Shown here piece after piece: positions 55,901 through 64,000 of a DNA stretch of 64,000 nucleotides (the first letter of the stretch is position 1; the number at the start of each line of letters is the position of its first letter). The stretch lies in assembly GCA_021396245.1 (NCBI GenBank), contig WNYE01000006.1, forward strand, positions 372,001-436,000, given 5' to 3'. Position numbers and translations under genes: made by a program. The notes under the pieces are model-generated. The model did no database searches. It was not told where the DNA came from and saw nothing but the letters and a program-made list of their open reading frames with translations. The stretch is from Sporothrix humicola. Its lineage: Eukaryota > Ascomycota > Sordariomycetes > Ophiostomatales > Ophiostomataceae.

Positions 55901-58399
55901 CGCGGAGTCGTCGCCAGAAACAGTAAAACTCTGCGGGCTGTTGTAGCAGGCAATGACCGCTTTTCCGGTCTTCAGGTTGTCCAGCATGCTGAGAGTCGTC
56001 GCTTCATCACACGCCAGAGCCACCATGCCGCCCCGACACGATTCGGCCGCTTTGGAGTCGAGCGGCACGCGGAAGTAGGCCGCGGCCACGGCGGCTTCCT
56101 GGCTCAGCAGGCCTGCAGCATAGGCGGCGCCGATCTCGCCGCTCGAGTGGCCGACGACCGCCGACGGCGCGATGCCCCAGGAGCGAAGGAGGTCCACTAA
56201 AGCCACCTGTAAAATTGTGCACAGCGGTTGACTGACGGCCGGCTCGTTGACACGTGTCGTGGCGGCGTCCCTCCTTAACAGCTCGTCGTGCAGCGACCAG
56301 TCGGCCTGCATTGTCGACGACGCAAGGATGGCTGCGCTGCGGTCGAGCGACTCTCTAAAAACCCGCGACGTCGCGGCCAGCTCGCGGCCCATGGCGAACC
56401 ACTGCGCGCCCTGGCCGGTAAAGACAAAACCGATGGAAGGCGGGCGGGACGGCGTGTGGTGGAAACGGGAGGACTCCAGGGCAGACTTGAGACCAGAGAC
56501 GGTGGCGGCAGAAACGGCTGCTTTCCATGGAAGAGACGAGCGGCGGGTGCTTAGGGTGAAGGCGAGATCCGAAAGAAGACGGGGGTCTGTTGTCGTCTGT
56601 GACTCGAGATACGACACAAGCTGAGTAGCCTGGGCTTTGCCGGACGACTCGTCGTTGGCTGACAGCACAAACAGCTGCGGAACGTCCAGGCCCCGCTCGT
56701 CCTTTGCCTCGTCGACTTTCGTTTCTTGCACCTCGTCTGGCGTCGTGTCGCCCGTCAACTGAATGCTGTCCGTGACCTTGTCGCCGTCTTTGTGGCTCGG
56801 GGTCGGCGAAGACGGAGAGAACGCACCGTCGGTTGTTGCTGGCGAGCCGTCTTCCGACTCGGGCGACCCTGTGACGGACGCTGACGACGGCGTCGGCGAT
56901 GGTGAAGGTGAAGGAGGCGTGCTCGTGCCGTCGTTGTGGTCGTCCGAACTGACGCTGCCGCTGATGCTGTGACTGCGTTTTGTCTTGGAAGAATTTTGTG
57001 TTGTCGTTTGGTCGCCAAGACCATGATGGAAAGCGTACCGACCCCCCTCGATGCCTCGCTCCCGGAAATAGTCCGCCGCGCTCTCGACAATAACATGTGC
57101 GTTCGTGCCGCCATAGCCGAAGCCGTTGATCGACGCACGAAGGACCGGTTTTGATTTTTCAGAGTTTCCGCCGCCCACAACATCCCGCCACGACCGCACG
57201 CCCGTCGGCACGCTTAGCCGCCACTCTGCCAGCGGGATCTTGCTGTTGGCCTCGCGGAAGTCGCAGTTGGGCAGGATCGTCTCGCGCTCCAGCATCAGCA
57301 CCGTCTTGATCAGCCCGGCCGCGCCGCTGGCGCCCTCCAAGTGGCCGATATTCGTTTTTATGCAGCCAACCACCAGCGGATTCTGTGTCTCTGACCGCCC
57401 CGCGCCAAACGTCTCGGCCAGCGCTCGTGCTTCGATCGGGTCGCCAGCTTGTGTGCCCGTGCCGTGTGCCTCGACGTACGACGTTTCCGCCAGATCCAGC
57501 CCGGCCTGCTCGTACACCCGCCGGATGAGTGCCGCCTGCGCCGTGCCGCTCGGGAACGTGATGCCCGGTGTCCGCCCGTCCTGGTTGACGCCCGTATTCC
57601 GGATGACGGCGCGGATGCTATTCCTCTCCTCCAGCGCTAAATCAACTTTTCTGAGTACAATAGCAGCAACACCCTCGCCGCGTCCGTAGCCGGCCGCCCG
57701 GCTGTCGTACGTAAAACTGCGGCCCGCCGCCGACAAGAAGCCCATGCTGCTCATCGACGCCAGCGAGTCGTGGCACAGCGTGCAGTTGACGCCGGCCACG
57801 AGCGCCGTCGAGCACTCGCCTGCCCGCAAAGCTTGGCAGGCCTGGTGCAGCGCCACCAGACTCGACGAGCAGGCCGTGTCGAGCGTCACGGACGGCCCAT
57901 GTAGGTTGAAAAAGTACGACAAGCGATTTGCAAGCATGGCCTGCCCCGTTCCGGTGGCGTGGTACAGCGGCACGGCGTCGGGGTCGCGCAGCGTGATCTT
58001 GGCCCAGTCGAAGCAGAACGACCCGACGAACACGCCCATGTCGCTGCCGGCGACGTCTGAGAGCGAAAGGCCGGCGTTTTCGAGTGCCTCATAACTGCAT
58101 TCGAGCAGCAGTCTCTGCTGTGGATCGAGCGACGCCGCCTCGGTCTGTGTCATGCTAAAAAAGGGCGCGTCAAAATACGAGACGTCGTCTTTGAGGTAGA
58201 ATCCGCCGCGCACGTTGGTCGCGCCGTTGCGCGCCTGGTCCGGATGGTAAAACGACTTGTGGTTGAATCGTGACGAAGGCACCTCGGTCCAGGCGTCTGC
58301 GCCCGCTGCACACATGTCGTACAGCCGCAGCGGGTCTGTCGCCTCGCCGGGGAACCGTCCGCCGAGGCCGATAATGGCCACGGGCGGGACGGCGTCCAT
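49979..58399 (-). CDS. Highly reducing type I polyketide synthase (KS-AT-DH-CMeT-ER-KR-ACP)
   Basis: One uninterrupted exon, 2806 aa. Domains in order: KS about 6-440 with active Cys177 (DTACSSS), His312 (EAHGTGT) and His353 (NIGHLEG); a Ser/Pro-rich linker about 450-570; AT from about 657 with Ser752 in GHSSGE; DH from about 1062 with His1095 (WVRDHRVQGL) and Asp1317 (HPGTLDACLH); C-methyltransferase with LEIGAGTGGATLPLL at 1603-1617; ER about 2040-2360 with NADPH motif HAASGGLGQA; KR from about 2420 with VGGLGGIG, a catalytic Ser in LLSSM and Tyr2574; ACP with phosphopantetheine Ser2757 (YGLDSL). There is no thioesterase or reductase domain, so product release needs another protein. The synthase should make a reduced, possibly methyl-branched chain. 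The start at 58399 was chosen because MDAVPPVAIIGLGG begins the KS; the 37-codon upstream extension is leader-like. Confidence 0.96.
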   Translation of the reverse strand: MDAVPPVAIIGLGGRFPGEATDPLRLYDMCAAGADAWTEVPSSRFNHKSFYHPDQARNGATNVRGGFYLKDDVSYFDAPFFSMTQTEAASLDPQQRLLLECSYEALENAGLSLSDVAGSDMGVFVGSFCFDWAKITLRDPDAVPLYHATGTGQAMLANRLSYFFNLHGPSVTLDTACSSSLVALHQACQALRAGECSTALVAGVNCTLCHDSLASMSSMGFLSAAGRSFTYDSRAAGYGRGEGVAAIVLRKVDLALEERNSIRAVIRNTGVNQDGRTPGITFPSGTAQAALIRRVYEQAGLDLAETSYVEAHGTGTQAGDPIEARALAETFGAGRSETQNPLVVGCIKTNIGHLEGASGAAGLIKTVLMLERETILPNCDFREANSKIPLAEWRLSVPTGVRSWRDVVGGGNSEKSKPVLRASINGFGYGGTNAHVIVESAADYFRERGIEGGRYAFHHGLGDQTTTQNSSKTKRSHSISGSVSSDDHNDGTSTPPSPSPSPTPSSASVTGSPESEDGSPATTDGAFSPSSPTPSHKDGDKVTDSIQLTGDTTPDEVQETKVDEAKDERGLDVPQLFVLSANDESSGKAQATQLVSYLESQTTTDPRLLSDLAFTLSTRRSSLPWKAAVSAATVSGLKSALESSRFHHTPSRPPSIGFVFTGQGAQWFAMGRELAATSRVFRESLDRSAAILASSTMQADWSLHDELLRRDAATTRVNEPAVSQPLCTILQVALVDLLRSWGIAPSAVVGHSSGEIGAAYAAGLLSQEAAVAAAYFRVPLDSKAAESCRGGMVALACDEATTLSMLDNLKTGKAVIACYNSPQSFTVSGDDSAIEELSEACKAAGVRHRKLVVGFAYHSHKMAAAAEAYRELLQANKTVVGAFSNPKTESERAVEMYSSVTGKKLLPGALTLDYWVDNLVSPVRFTEALTALCYEAQTEEEERDVPKARVDVLVEVGPHAALAGPIRQILQTEAPLTKIGILSILRRGQDATETAQQLACQLVERGVSVDVPAVNKDAILDNSSAVSPLPLVDLPPYPWNHSKAYWAEPRDSIRYRQREHARHDLLGAPVRFGSPLEPRWRQWIRTAETPWVRDHRVQGLVVYPAAGYISMAIEAVRQVSLAKDDAGEIETYELRDVSLGQALIVPEGSEEVEALISLRPQTESAMDNSTVWHEFFVYSCSSSATTSTAMGAPLTDTWAEHCRGRICVRWKDDSSNKVTDVASLEAETARRDALQRQKTLDACTSDVDMDALYEHCTAIGLEYGPTFANLKSARSGPASSSDPNNYIAGQVTIPDVAACMPAHHHSPIVVHPGTLDACLHGIMAFRDLLKAAIMPVFFEHITIDASLEQVEAGNDLGVYLGVQQSGFRNLDINLTAYSSENNKSPLIRMDGLRMTSLAGSMPSSNGNSDNTQPKTYFQSEWRPDPAFLSSAQFDDLCAHLMPPEAESAALRRLDQSAFYMADYAVSQVDEEIVPSLTTKGRKLYASLKRQRDSVLKLHAEQKNASSLTPHADNIASWPNASQTERDALLEELATTGAEGRLLSAVSASMHKIVLGTADPLEVTMKGDVLGQYYAHNPRMARQYQQAAVYVDLLAHKNPHMRILEIGAGTGGATLPLLRSLGGDADGHNTLPRFSSYDVTDISSGFFEAVREKTQPWSSLLHFKRLDIEKDPERQGFEGGTYDLVVAANVLHATRNIARTVRHARQLLRPGGTLLLIELVRVPQQLVSTAAVGNIFGIFDGWWVAEEEHRQDSPLLAETQWDAVLKEEGFSGLDAAVWETPDVATHQGTTMISTAVSEVEDGAEGDVEAETKTEDEIIDKTEDNIVDKTVETNDLPPAVLVTDSAANKTWLQTLAQSLSPNTALPIYTMDDDIPAIADSQVCIFYQTNPATLGTQTPTSMDKMRTLFLRPVGTSGGRVLWLTRGASDGESVPDFALVQGLLRTLRVELGGRLVHLDLDVEVPVDPLTDPAISTVSRVFAKSFTSTSSSELELAVRGRHGTVHIPRYNEALATSDYVAARTGRRIIIPASPVQPGRHLKLEVGQPGLLDSLYFDDDVSVESDLPDDFVEISVRASGLNFHDVMVAMGQIETRALGRECAGVVTRVGRTVSSLSVGDRVAAPADGTMATTVRCAAWRAQKLPPNLTFEAAAALPIVLCTALHCMNITSLAAGETVLIHAASGGLGQALVQLCQQKGAVIYATVGTPEKKQLLVDQYGLEPSHIFSSRDDGFASAILQATNGEGVDVVFNVLAGELLRASWRCVASFGRFVELGKRDLNRNGRLDMAPFTRNVTFVAVDLVALLAERPRYGAKLWADCMDLVRQGVARAPSPLTSYGYADAVAALRTMQAGRHMGKLVLVPQSQPVTTTRTETKTTLTESASPSGGIVSSTVTTTTTTDVSPVPATLATKVMSPRVPPVKLRADATYLLVGGLGGIGRALAARMVHDLGARYLIILSRGGVTNDVAAAAVDDLRVRGGAHVQVSNCDVGHADQLAAALSTASAAGYPPVRGVVHLGLVMESALFQDMSSASWNNSLHPKVAGTWNLHNQLPQTPEGMDFFVLLSSMVGTIGNPSQAAYGAASTFQDAFARYRRRRGLPAATLDLGMITGIGYVAEHDTVQQTLRSQGFEEINGAECLALIESTMTPQSVDTQSWSAANYVTGLGLGRYAGGDPARAIYQDPRFGMARRMALRVGDDDAVAKNADGNAPQTIRETLRQATTLPDVLSTLENAIRAKITALLMLASEDELDPQKPLSQYGLDSLIAVELRNWVSSEMEATVPVLEFLGGRTTQSLSGFIAKQSRLVKKELVE

Positions 58400-61300
58400 T
58401 GTGCGTGAAGAAGACGACGGAGTCGTCAGATGTGAAGGTGGTGAGAAGATGAGAAGAGATGAAGCCGTCTCAACGACGTGTTGTTGAGACGTGAGGGTGA
58501 TGCTGATCAACAGATCGGAGAATAGATGACAATAGATCAGATCAGAAGGCTGAGATGAAACGGAGGTAAAGTAGGTAAGGTAAGGATAGATCAGAGGTAA
58601 GGGTAGTAACGGTAATGATAGGTATGGGTATCAAATAAAAAGATAAAGATAAAAATAAAGATAAAAATGGAAAGGATAGCTAGAGCTTCAGCTTCAAACT
58701 GGAGAAGAGATGGACAAGGGATGGCCCGGCTTTGATATAGACAAGGAGACGTCCACGAAGATCCTCTGCATGCACCGTCTATCCTCTATCTGGAGTCGTC
58801 TTAGCTTGAGCTCATGTTCATCGTCTGGTCGTGGGTCTGGTCTGATCTCACTTCAGGGTCTCGGTCTCGGCCTTCCATGTGGATGTCGTCTTATCCATTA
58901 GACGGCCATTGTCTGGACTCTGGACTCGGGACTCTGGAGTATCTGGTACAAGTCGAAGATGGAAAGGTAGGACGAGGACACGAAGGAAGGGAGACAGTGG
59001 GCAAGCTGAAGATGGGGAAGGGAAAAGGAAAAGAAACAACAGTGGGGTGGAGGGAGTGTACGTAGGAAGAGAATATGTACTAGAAATCAAGAGGCGTATG
59101 GAAAGAAGGGGTGTTGTTAACAAGGAGAAAAGACACAGGAAGGTATCAAAATGAAGAAAAGGTCAGAAGAAAGTGCAAGTAAAGTAGAGAGAGAGAGAGT
59201 GAGGTACACTGTGGGGTGAATGGAAAGCCCGAGAAAGTTGAGATGAGACCGATAGAAGTCTGCGAGGACTGCGGACGAGGACTGGAATGCTGTCCCAGCG
59301 GCAAGAGATGTCCAGAAAAGGAAAGGGCAAGGCGAAGAAAGTAAGAGGCAAAAGGCAAACGAGAGGAGAGGAGAGAACAGAAAAGAAAAAGACTGGACGA
59401 GACTCGACTTTGAGAGGACAAATCTCGAGTCTGAGAAAAAGACTATCTCGTTATGGGGTGGGAGGGTCCGGAGAGCCTTCCGGGCTGCAGTAGTGTCGTC
59501 TTAACGAACGGACTGGACTGGACTGGATAGACCAGATGAGCTCGACCTCGAGCGAAGGCGAGGGCGAAAGTATTCCGTATTCCGGCCTAGTTTCAGGCAA
59601 GATGCCAGCGAGAAGAGGAAAAGACGAAAAGGACGAAAAAGACAGCTGCCGAAGAAGGACACAACAAGCCAGTCGTACAGGTAAGGTGTGAGAGATGGGA
59701 CAAGACGACACGAGAAGACACGCGGACTGTCGATGTTGGACCGTTGGATGCCAATGTCTACACGTGTTGGTCGAGATATGTCGTGAGAGGGCGCACGGCG
59801 TGCATTGTAGATGGTTACTACAAGGACAATCACGGAGACGCATGAGGTTTACAAGAGGAGAGTTTACACAGGAGAAAAGTTAAAGGCAAAATCGTCATGG
59901 CCAGAATGGGAGGATCCTCCCAAGAAAGGAAAAAAGGATCTGCCATAGCTGCCTTTCCACACGGTCGTATCTCTGCGGAGATAGAGCGAAGGAGCTCGGG
60001 AAAGACAGAAAAGAGGCAAAGAGAGACACAAAAGAACGAGTGACAAAAGGCGAGAGAAAATAGTACAGAATCTGGGCAGGGATGTGGCAGACAGGGAAAC
60101 GACAGGAGGGAAAAGGGCAAACGAAACGAAACAGAGAAATGGGAAAACAGAAACCTCTCAGGCCCTCATCAACTGAATCCTAAATCAAGGGAAAATCAAC
60201 TAAAAAACCTAAGACCTAAGAACGGAGCCAGATCCGAGCAGGGAAGTTTGCAGCTATGGACTCAGTAGTCGAGCAGGGGGGGTGGAGGAAGTGGAGAGAG
60301 GAAAGTGGAGGTGGGCAGGAAAAGAGGAAGAACGAGCAATGGCAAGTGTTAATGACAAAATTGTTGGAGTTGGAGGAACACATGAAAGTCACTCGAAGAA
60401 GCTAGATAAGACTTTGTGCATTTATGCAGCAGAGTGTAAAAGGAGAAAAGACTCGGAAGAGAAGCAAAATACGGAAAGAAAAAAGGAAGCACAAAGAGAA
60501 CGATACATGGACTCCAGATGAAATGTTCCCGAGGACGCGGCGTGAAACCGACGACAATACAACGCTGCACGTCGTTGGCAATGGGAATGGAAAACTGCCG
60601 TATGGAGACAGAGGTGAGAATAATACGCTGTGCTAAGACAGCAATCCAATACGTCGTAATACGTCGTAATCTGGAGTGCAGTGCCTGGAAAGGGAAAGAG
60701 AACTGAGAAAAATAGGAAAAAGGAATCCAAATACGACGTACGTGCATGCGCACGATGAGTACGATGGGCGATGGAAGCGACAGGCGAATGCTACTTGGAT
60801 TTATTTGGTGGACAGGGAATGAACAATGGCAATGTTTAGTGTTTCCAGCTGGTTCTCGGTTTTCAGCTTCTGGGTACGACGTACGGACGACGACAACGCC
60901 CTAAAATTGGTCTAAAATCAAGGGTCGCGGGTACGGGAGGGGGTGAGCGGAGGAAATAAGTTGAAATAACAGACAATGAGAAAAGGAGGGCAAAGGCGAA
61001 GGCGAATGAAGGACGAGGACAATGTGAGCACAGACACTGACGAGGGAGGAAAAAGCCGAGCACGAAGACACACCACAAGAGACAGAGGCCAAAGAAACCA
61101 AACGAGGAGAAAGGCCGTGTGGGTCACGGCGAGTGGTGGGCACAAAAAGTGAGGAAAAAGGTGAACGGTGGATCCCTATGACGATCTTTCCTTGTTTTAC
61201 GATAGATCAAGACTGGGTCCATGAATTTTTCGATTTTCCCTGCGCTCTTCATCTTGCACGCAACGGTGGCTGGAGGGCTCGGAGGGGCTACTGAGTCGAA

Positions 61301-64000
61301 AATAAAATGCAACAGCAATGTCACCAACAGATGAATTCGAACAGACGAAACGTCGTCCACCGACACGCAGGTACCAAAAGGTACGAAGACGTCCATCGGC
61401 AGATCTGATCACGCTCACAACGCGACCTCGAATCGGCGGTTTGTCCACGGCCAGGGGGACGACCCAAAGTTGCATCCCGTATCCGTCCAGACTCTCCAGG
61501 TCATCAAGTCATGAGGCTCTAATTTTAATCCGTACAAAAGTCCACGGAATTGCCGGATCGATCACGTCAGTTTGAGGCCGTTCTGAGTGAGAAACGTTCA
61601 TGTGAAACTGTTTCATTGGATGCCCGGGTCATAGATATCGGCTTCAGATGAGACCGGCGAGATCGTGTGAGATGGCCTGTGGCGGATCGTGGATATATCT
61701 GCTGGAGATGCACCATCAAGGGATGCAGGACGTCGACAAGTATGAGATACATCAAGAGATCGGACGAATAATGTCAGGAGTGGAGCGAGATCGAGGCAAT
61801 CTGAGAGGCGATGTGAAAACGCTGAGTTGTGCCATATCACACTTTTGAACTCATGATCTATCGTGAACTTCCGCTAAACCACATCTGCTTCGGCGTTATG
61901 ACCGACGGAGGTCTGGCCAGGCCCTCTGGCCTTATGAACGGAACCAAGTTCATGCCGGCGGCCGGTCGCGTTGGTCTTTTTATGATACATTGTTGTGCAA
62001 AGCCGCGTCCCATCTGGGATATCCGGCCTTCAAGACCCAATCTGGGCATATTGACACAGGATGCATGGACCCTGGACCGGTCTAATTTTGAATAGAAAAA
62101 GTACCGTGTCGCCTCTGGGGAAATTCAGGCCAAAATAAAAAATAAATAAAAATAAAAATCAAATCACGTCAGAAGTGACGTCCCATCGCCCGTATCTGAA
62201 CAAATCGGATTAAATACAATGGCACCCAAAAGAAAAAAAAGAGCTGGAGGAATACGGACAAGAAGACACCAAAAGAGTCGACAACGTCCGTCAAAGAAAA
62301 AGAACAGCGGGAAGAATCGATGCGGGACAAAGAAAGAACAAAACGGACACCAGACCAAGACAAAAAGACAAGGCCGAAATCCGCGCCGGCCAACGACGGC
62401 CGTTCAAATTAACAAGGTTCAACCCGGCAAGGGGCAAAGAGGGGAAACAATGAGATTTGTGGTGGGCAAAAGACAGTAATACCTGTAGAGTTGAACAAAC
62501 GCCAGCCTCTTAATTCCTGAATTCCTCCGTAGCGCGTCGACTCGTCGTCTCAGACTCGGGGGCCGGTCCACACCAAGGCGCCAAAACGAACAAGAAAAAA
62601 GGACGCCAACGACGCCAAAGCTGCCCAGGACGCCAAAAAGCGGCCAGTGGACGGAAAACAACGCCAAATGTCGTAAAATAGGCACAAATAGCCACGAAAA
62701 GGGCACCAAGGTGCGGGCCAGTAGCCCCCCTGGCCTTGTCTTCTTTTGATTTGTCCTTGCCTCGTCCCCTGCGATGGCTCCTTTGACCTCGGCGTTGAGT
62801 CAAGATACGGAGGAATACTGATAAAACCTCCTAACAACAGTCCCTAACAAAATGATATCTGAGAATTTACTTATACTCTCCGTATGGAGGATGCAATTCA
62901 TGATCGAGTTGCTGATTGCGGTCGATGGCAAGTCTGAAGGAACGAATCAATTGTGCCCACTTACAGCCCAACGAGGAAACAGGGGCTGCCGCTGTTGTCT
63001 GTTGGGCCCAATATGGTAATTTTGTTTCGATGGTAATACGTGCTCTGACGTTGCACTCTTCCTCTTTAGAATTCAAGGTACAAGCTGCGGCACCTAATTA
63101 GTGTGGCAATGCAAGTACCTGTAAGTACCAGCAGTGGTTTGCGGCAGGCGGATGCATGGGCGACAAAACGAAACGTGCACAACACTTTCGGCAGGGCCAA
63201 CAGATAAATTAAACAGCACGTCGCAACACAAAAACGATAAACACAATGCGTGAAAGGACATGGGCAATCCAGGCTCCCGGGACTTACCCAGTCCGATGGA
63301 GGGGAGCGTCGGAGTACGGCAGCAGTGCATCGCAGCAAGAGAATTACGCATAACGTATGCACTAAATGTATCTTTTGAGCATCAAAGCGGACAAAGCGAC
63401 AGGCAGCTGCAGGCGACGAGTGCAAATGTGACGAAAAATGAGAGGCCTGTAAATTAGGAGATAAATTATCCAGCGAGCCAGCATCCTGCAATGCAGCAAG
63501 TCGAAAAAAGAGGGGACTCGAAAAAAGGGAATAAAGGGACTAGAGGGAAGAGATAAAACCGGGGCCACGACAGCTTTTGGCAACTGGCCGCCGATCCCGT
63601 ATTCCCGATGAGGGAGGAGGATGCAATTTTGTCGCAATTTGGGACCTTTGGACCTCGGTGGGAGCCACGCAGAAGGCGAGTAAAAGTGAATAAAAGGACA
63701 GACAGGACAAACAAGAAGGGGGCGGAGGGATTGGTAAATTGACTGAAGAAACGAAGAAGAAAAAGACAAAGACAGAGACAAAAGAACGAACACGAAGGAA
63801 AGGGCCGAGACAAGACACTGAAGACAGTCGCGATGAAAAGAAAAGAGAGACGAGAACGACTTGATCTCGACACCTTCGCACTGATGAGACATTTCTTCCA
63901 CTTTGGGATGCTGGTTTTCTAGCGCCATGCAGCTGTGAGAAAAGGTGCCAAAAAGTTCCTGTTCACTTCTGAATCTGCCTGTCTGTCTCGCTGTCTCGCC
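58400..64000. other. 5.6-kb region upstream of the PKS without a supported gene
   Basis: About 58.5-61.1 kb is strongly purine-rich on the plus strand, that is CT-rich on the strand of the PKS, as expected of its promoter and leader. 58560-58680 has GGTA and ATAAA micro-repeats. A tandem TACGTCGTAA pair lies at about 60648-60668. From 61.2 kb to the end only short frames with low-complexity translations are present; a second purine-rich block covers about 63.5-63.9 kb. No tailoring enzyme, transporter or regulator for the PKS is visible on this side. Confidence 0.45.

Overview
The window reads as nuclear DNA of a filamentous ascomycete (Pezizomycotina, most likely a Sordariomycete; the class is an inference). 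Evidence: short introns (about 50-110 nt, plus two longer ones) with GTAAGT/GTGAGT-type donors and CTAAC-type branch sites, C/G-rich third codon positions inside genes, CT-rich leaders, CACAATG start contexts, and fungal families such as dynactin p62/RO-2, ERG24 and Zn2Cys6 regulators. No rRNA, tRNA, transposon or CRISPR array was recognised.

Left part (1-32.4 kb) is mostly housekeeping, widely spaced: a small multi-spanning membrane protein (1.3-2.1 kb), a large mostly disordered DUF8004-like protein (3.1-6.9 kb, minus), a 5.8-kb stretch with no convincing gene, dynactin subunit p62 (12.7-15.1 kb), ribosomal protein eS7 (15.5-16.8 kb, minus), a zinc alcohol dehydrogenase (17.6-18.7 kb, minus), sterol C-14 reductase ERG24 (22.8-24.4 kb) and a secreted GH3 beta-glucosidase (29.6-32.4 kb). 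Directly 3' of ERG24 is an array of seven GC-rich imperfect hairpin repeats separated by unrelated spacers.

Middle part (32.9-49.2 kb) is a compact, mainly divergent block that looks like a small-molecule catabolic cluster: ThDP-dependent decarboxylase/lyase, MFS transporter, PhyH-type dioxygenase, 6PGDH-like/DUF1932 dehydrogenase, Zn2Cys6 regulator, FAH-family hydrolase/lyase, class II aldolase, RraA-like aldolase/decarboxylase and a sugar-type MFS transporter. Three divergent promoters in it share CCG-N9-CGG inverted repeats, a plausible operator of the cluster's Zn2Cys6 regulator. The block also shows decay: the regulator carries two in-frame stops, the second transporter two in-frame stops and a missing splice acceptor, and the aldolase a 58-bp tandem duplication that shifts its C-terminal frame.

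Right part (50-64 kb) holds one intron-free 8.4-kb highly reducing polyketide synthase on the minus strand (KS-AT-DH-CMeT-ER-KR-ACP, 2806 aa) with all catalytic motifs visible. The 5.6 kb upstream of it has no gene I can support. Whether the PKS belongs with the catabolic block is open. All gene models were made by reading frames and splice signals by eye.
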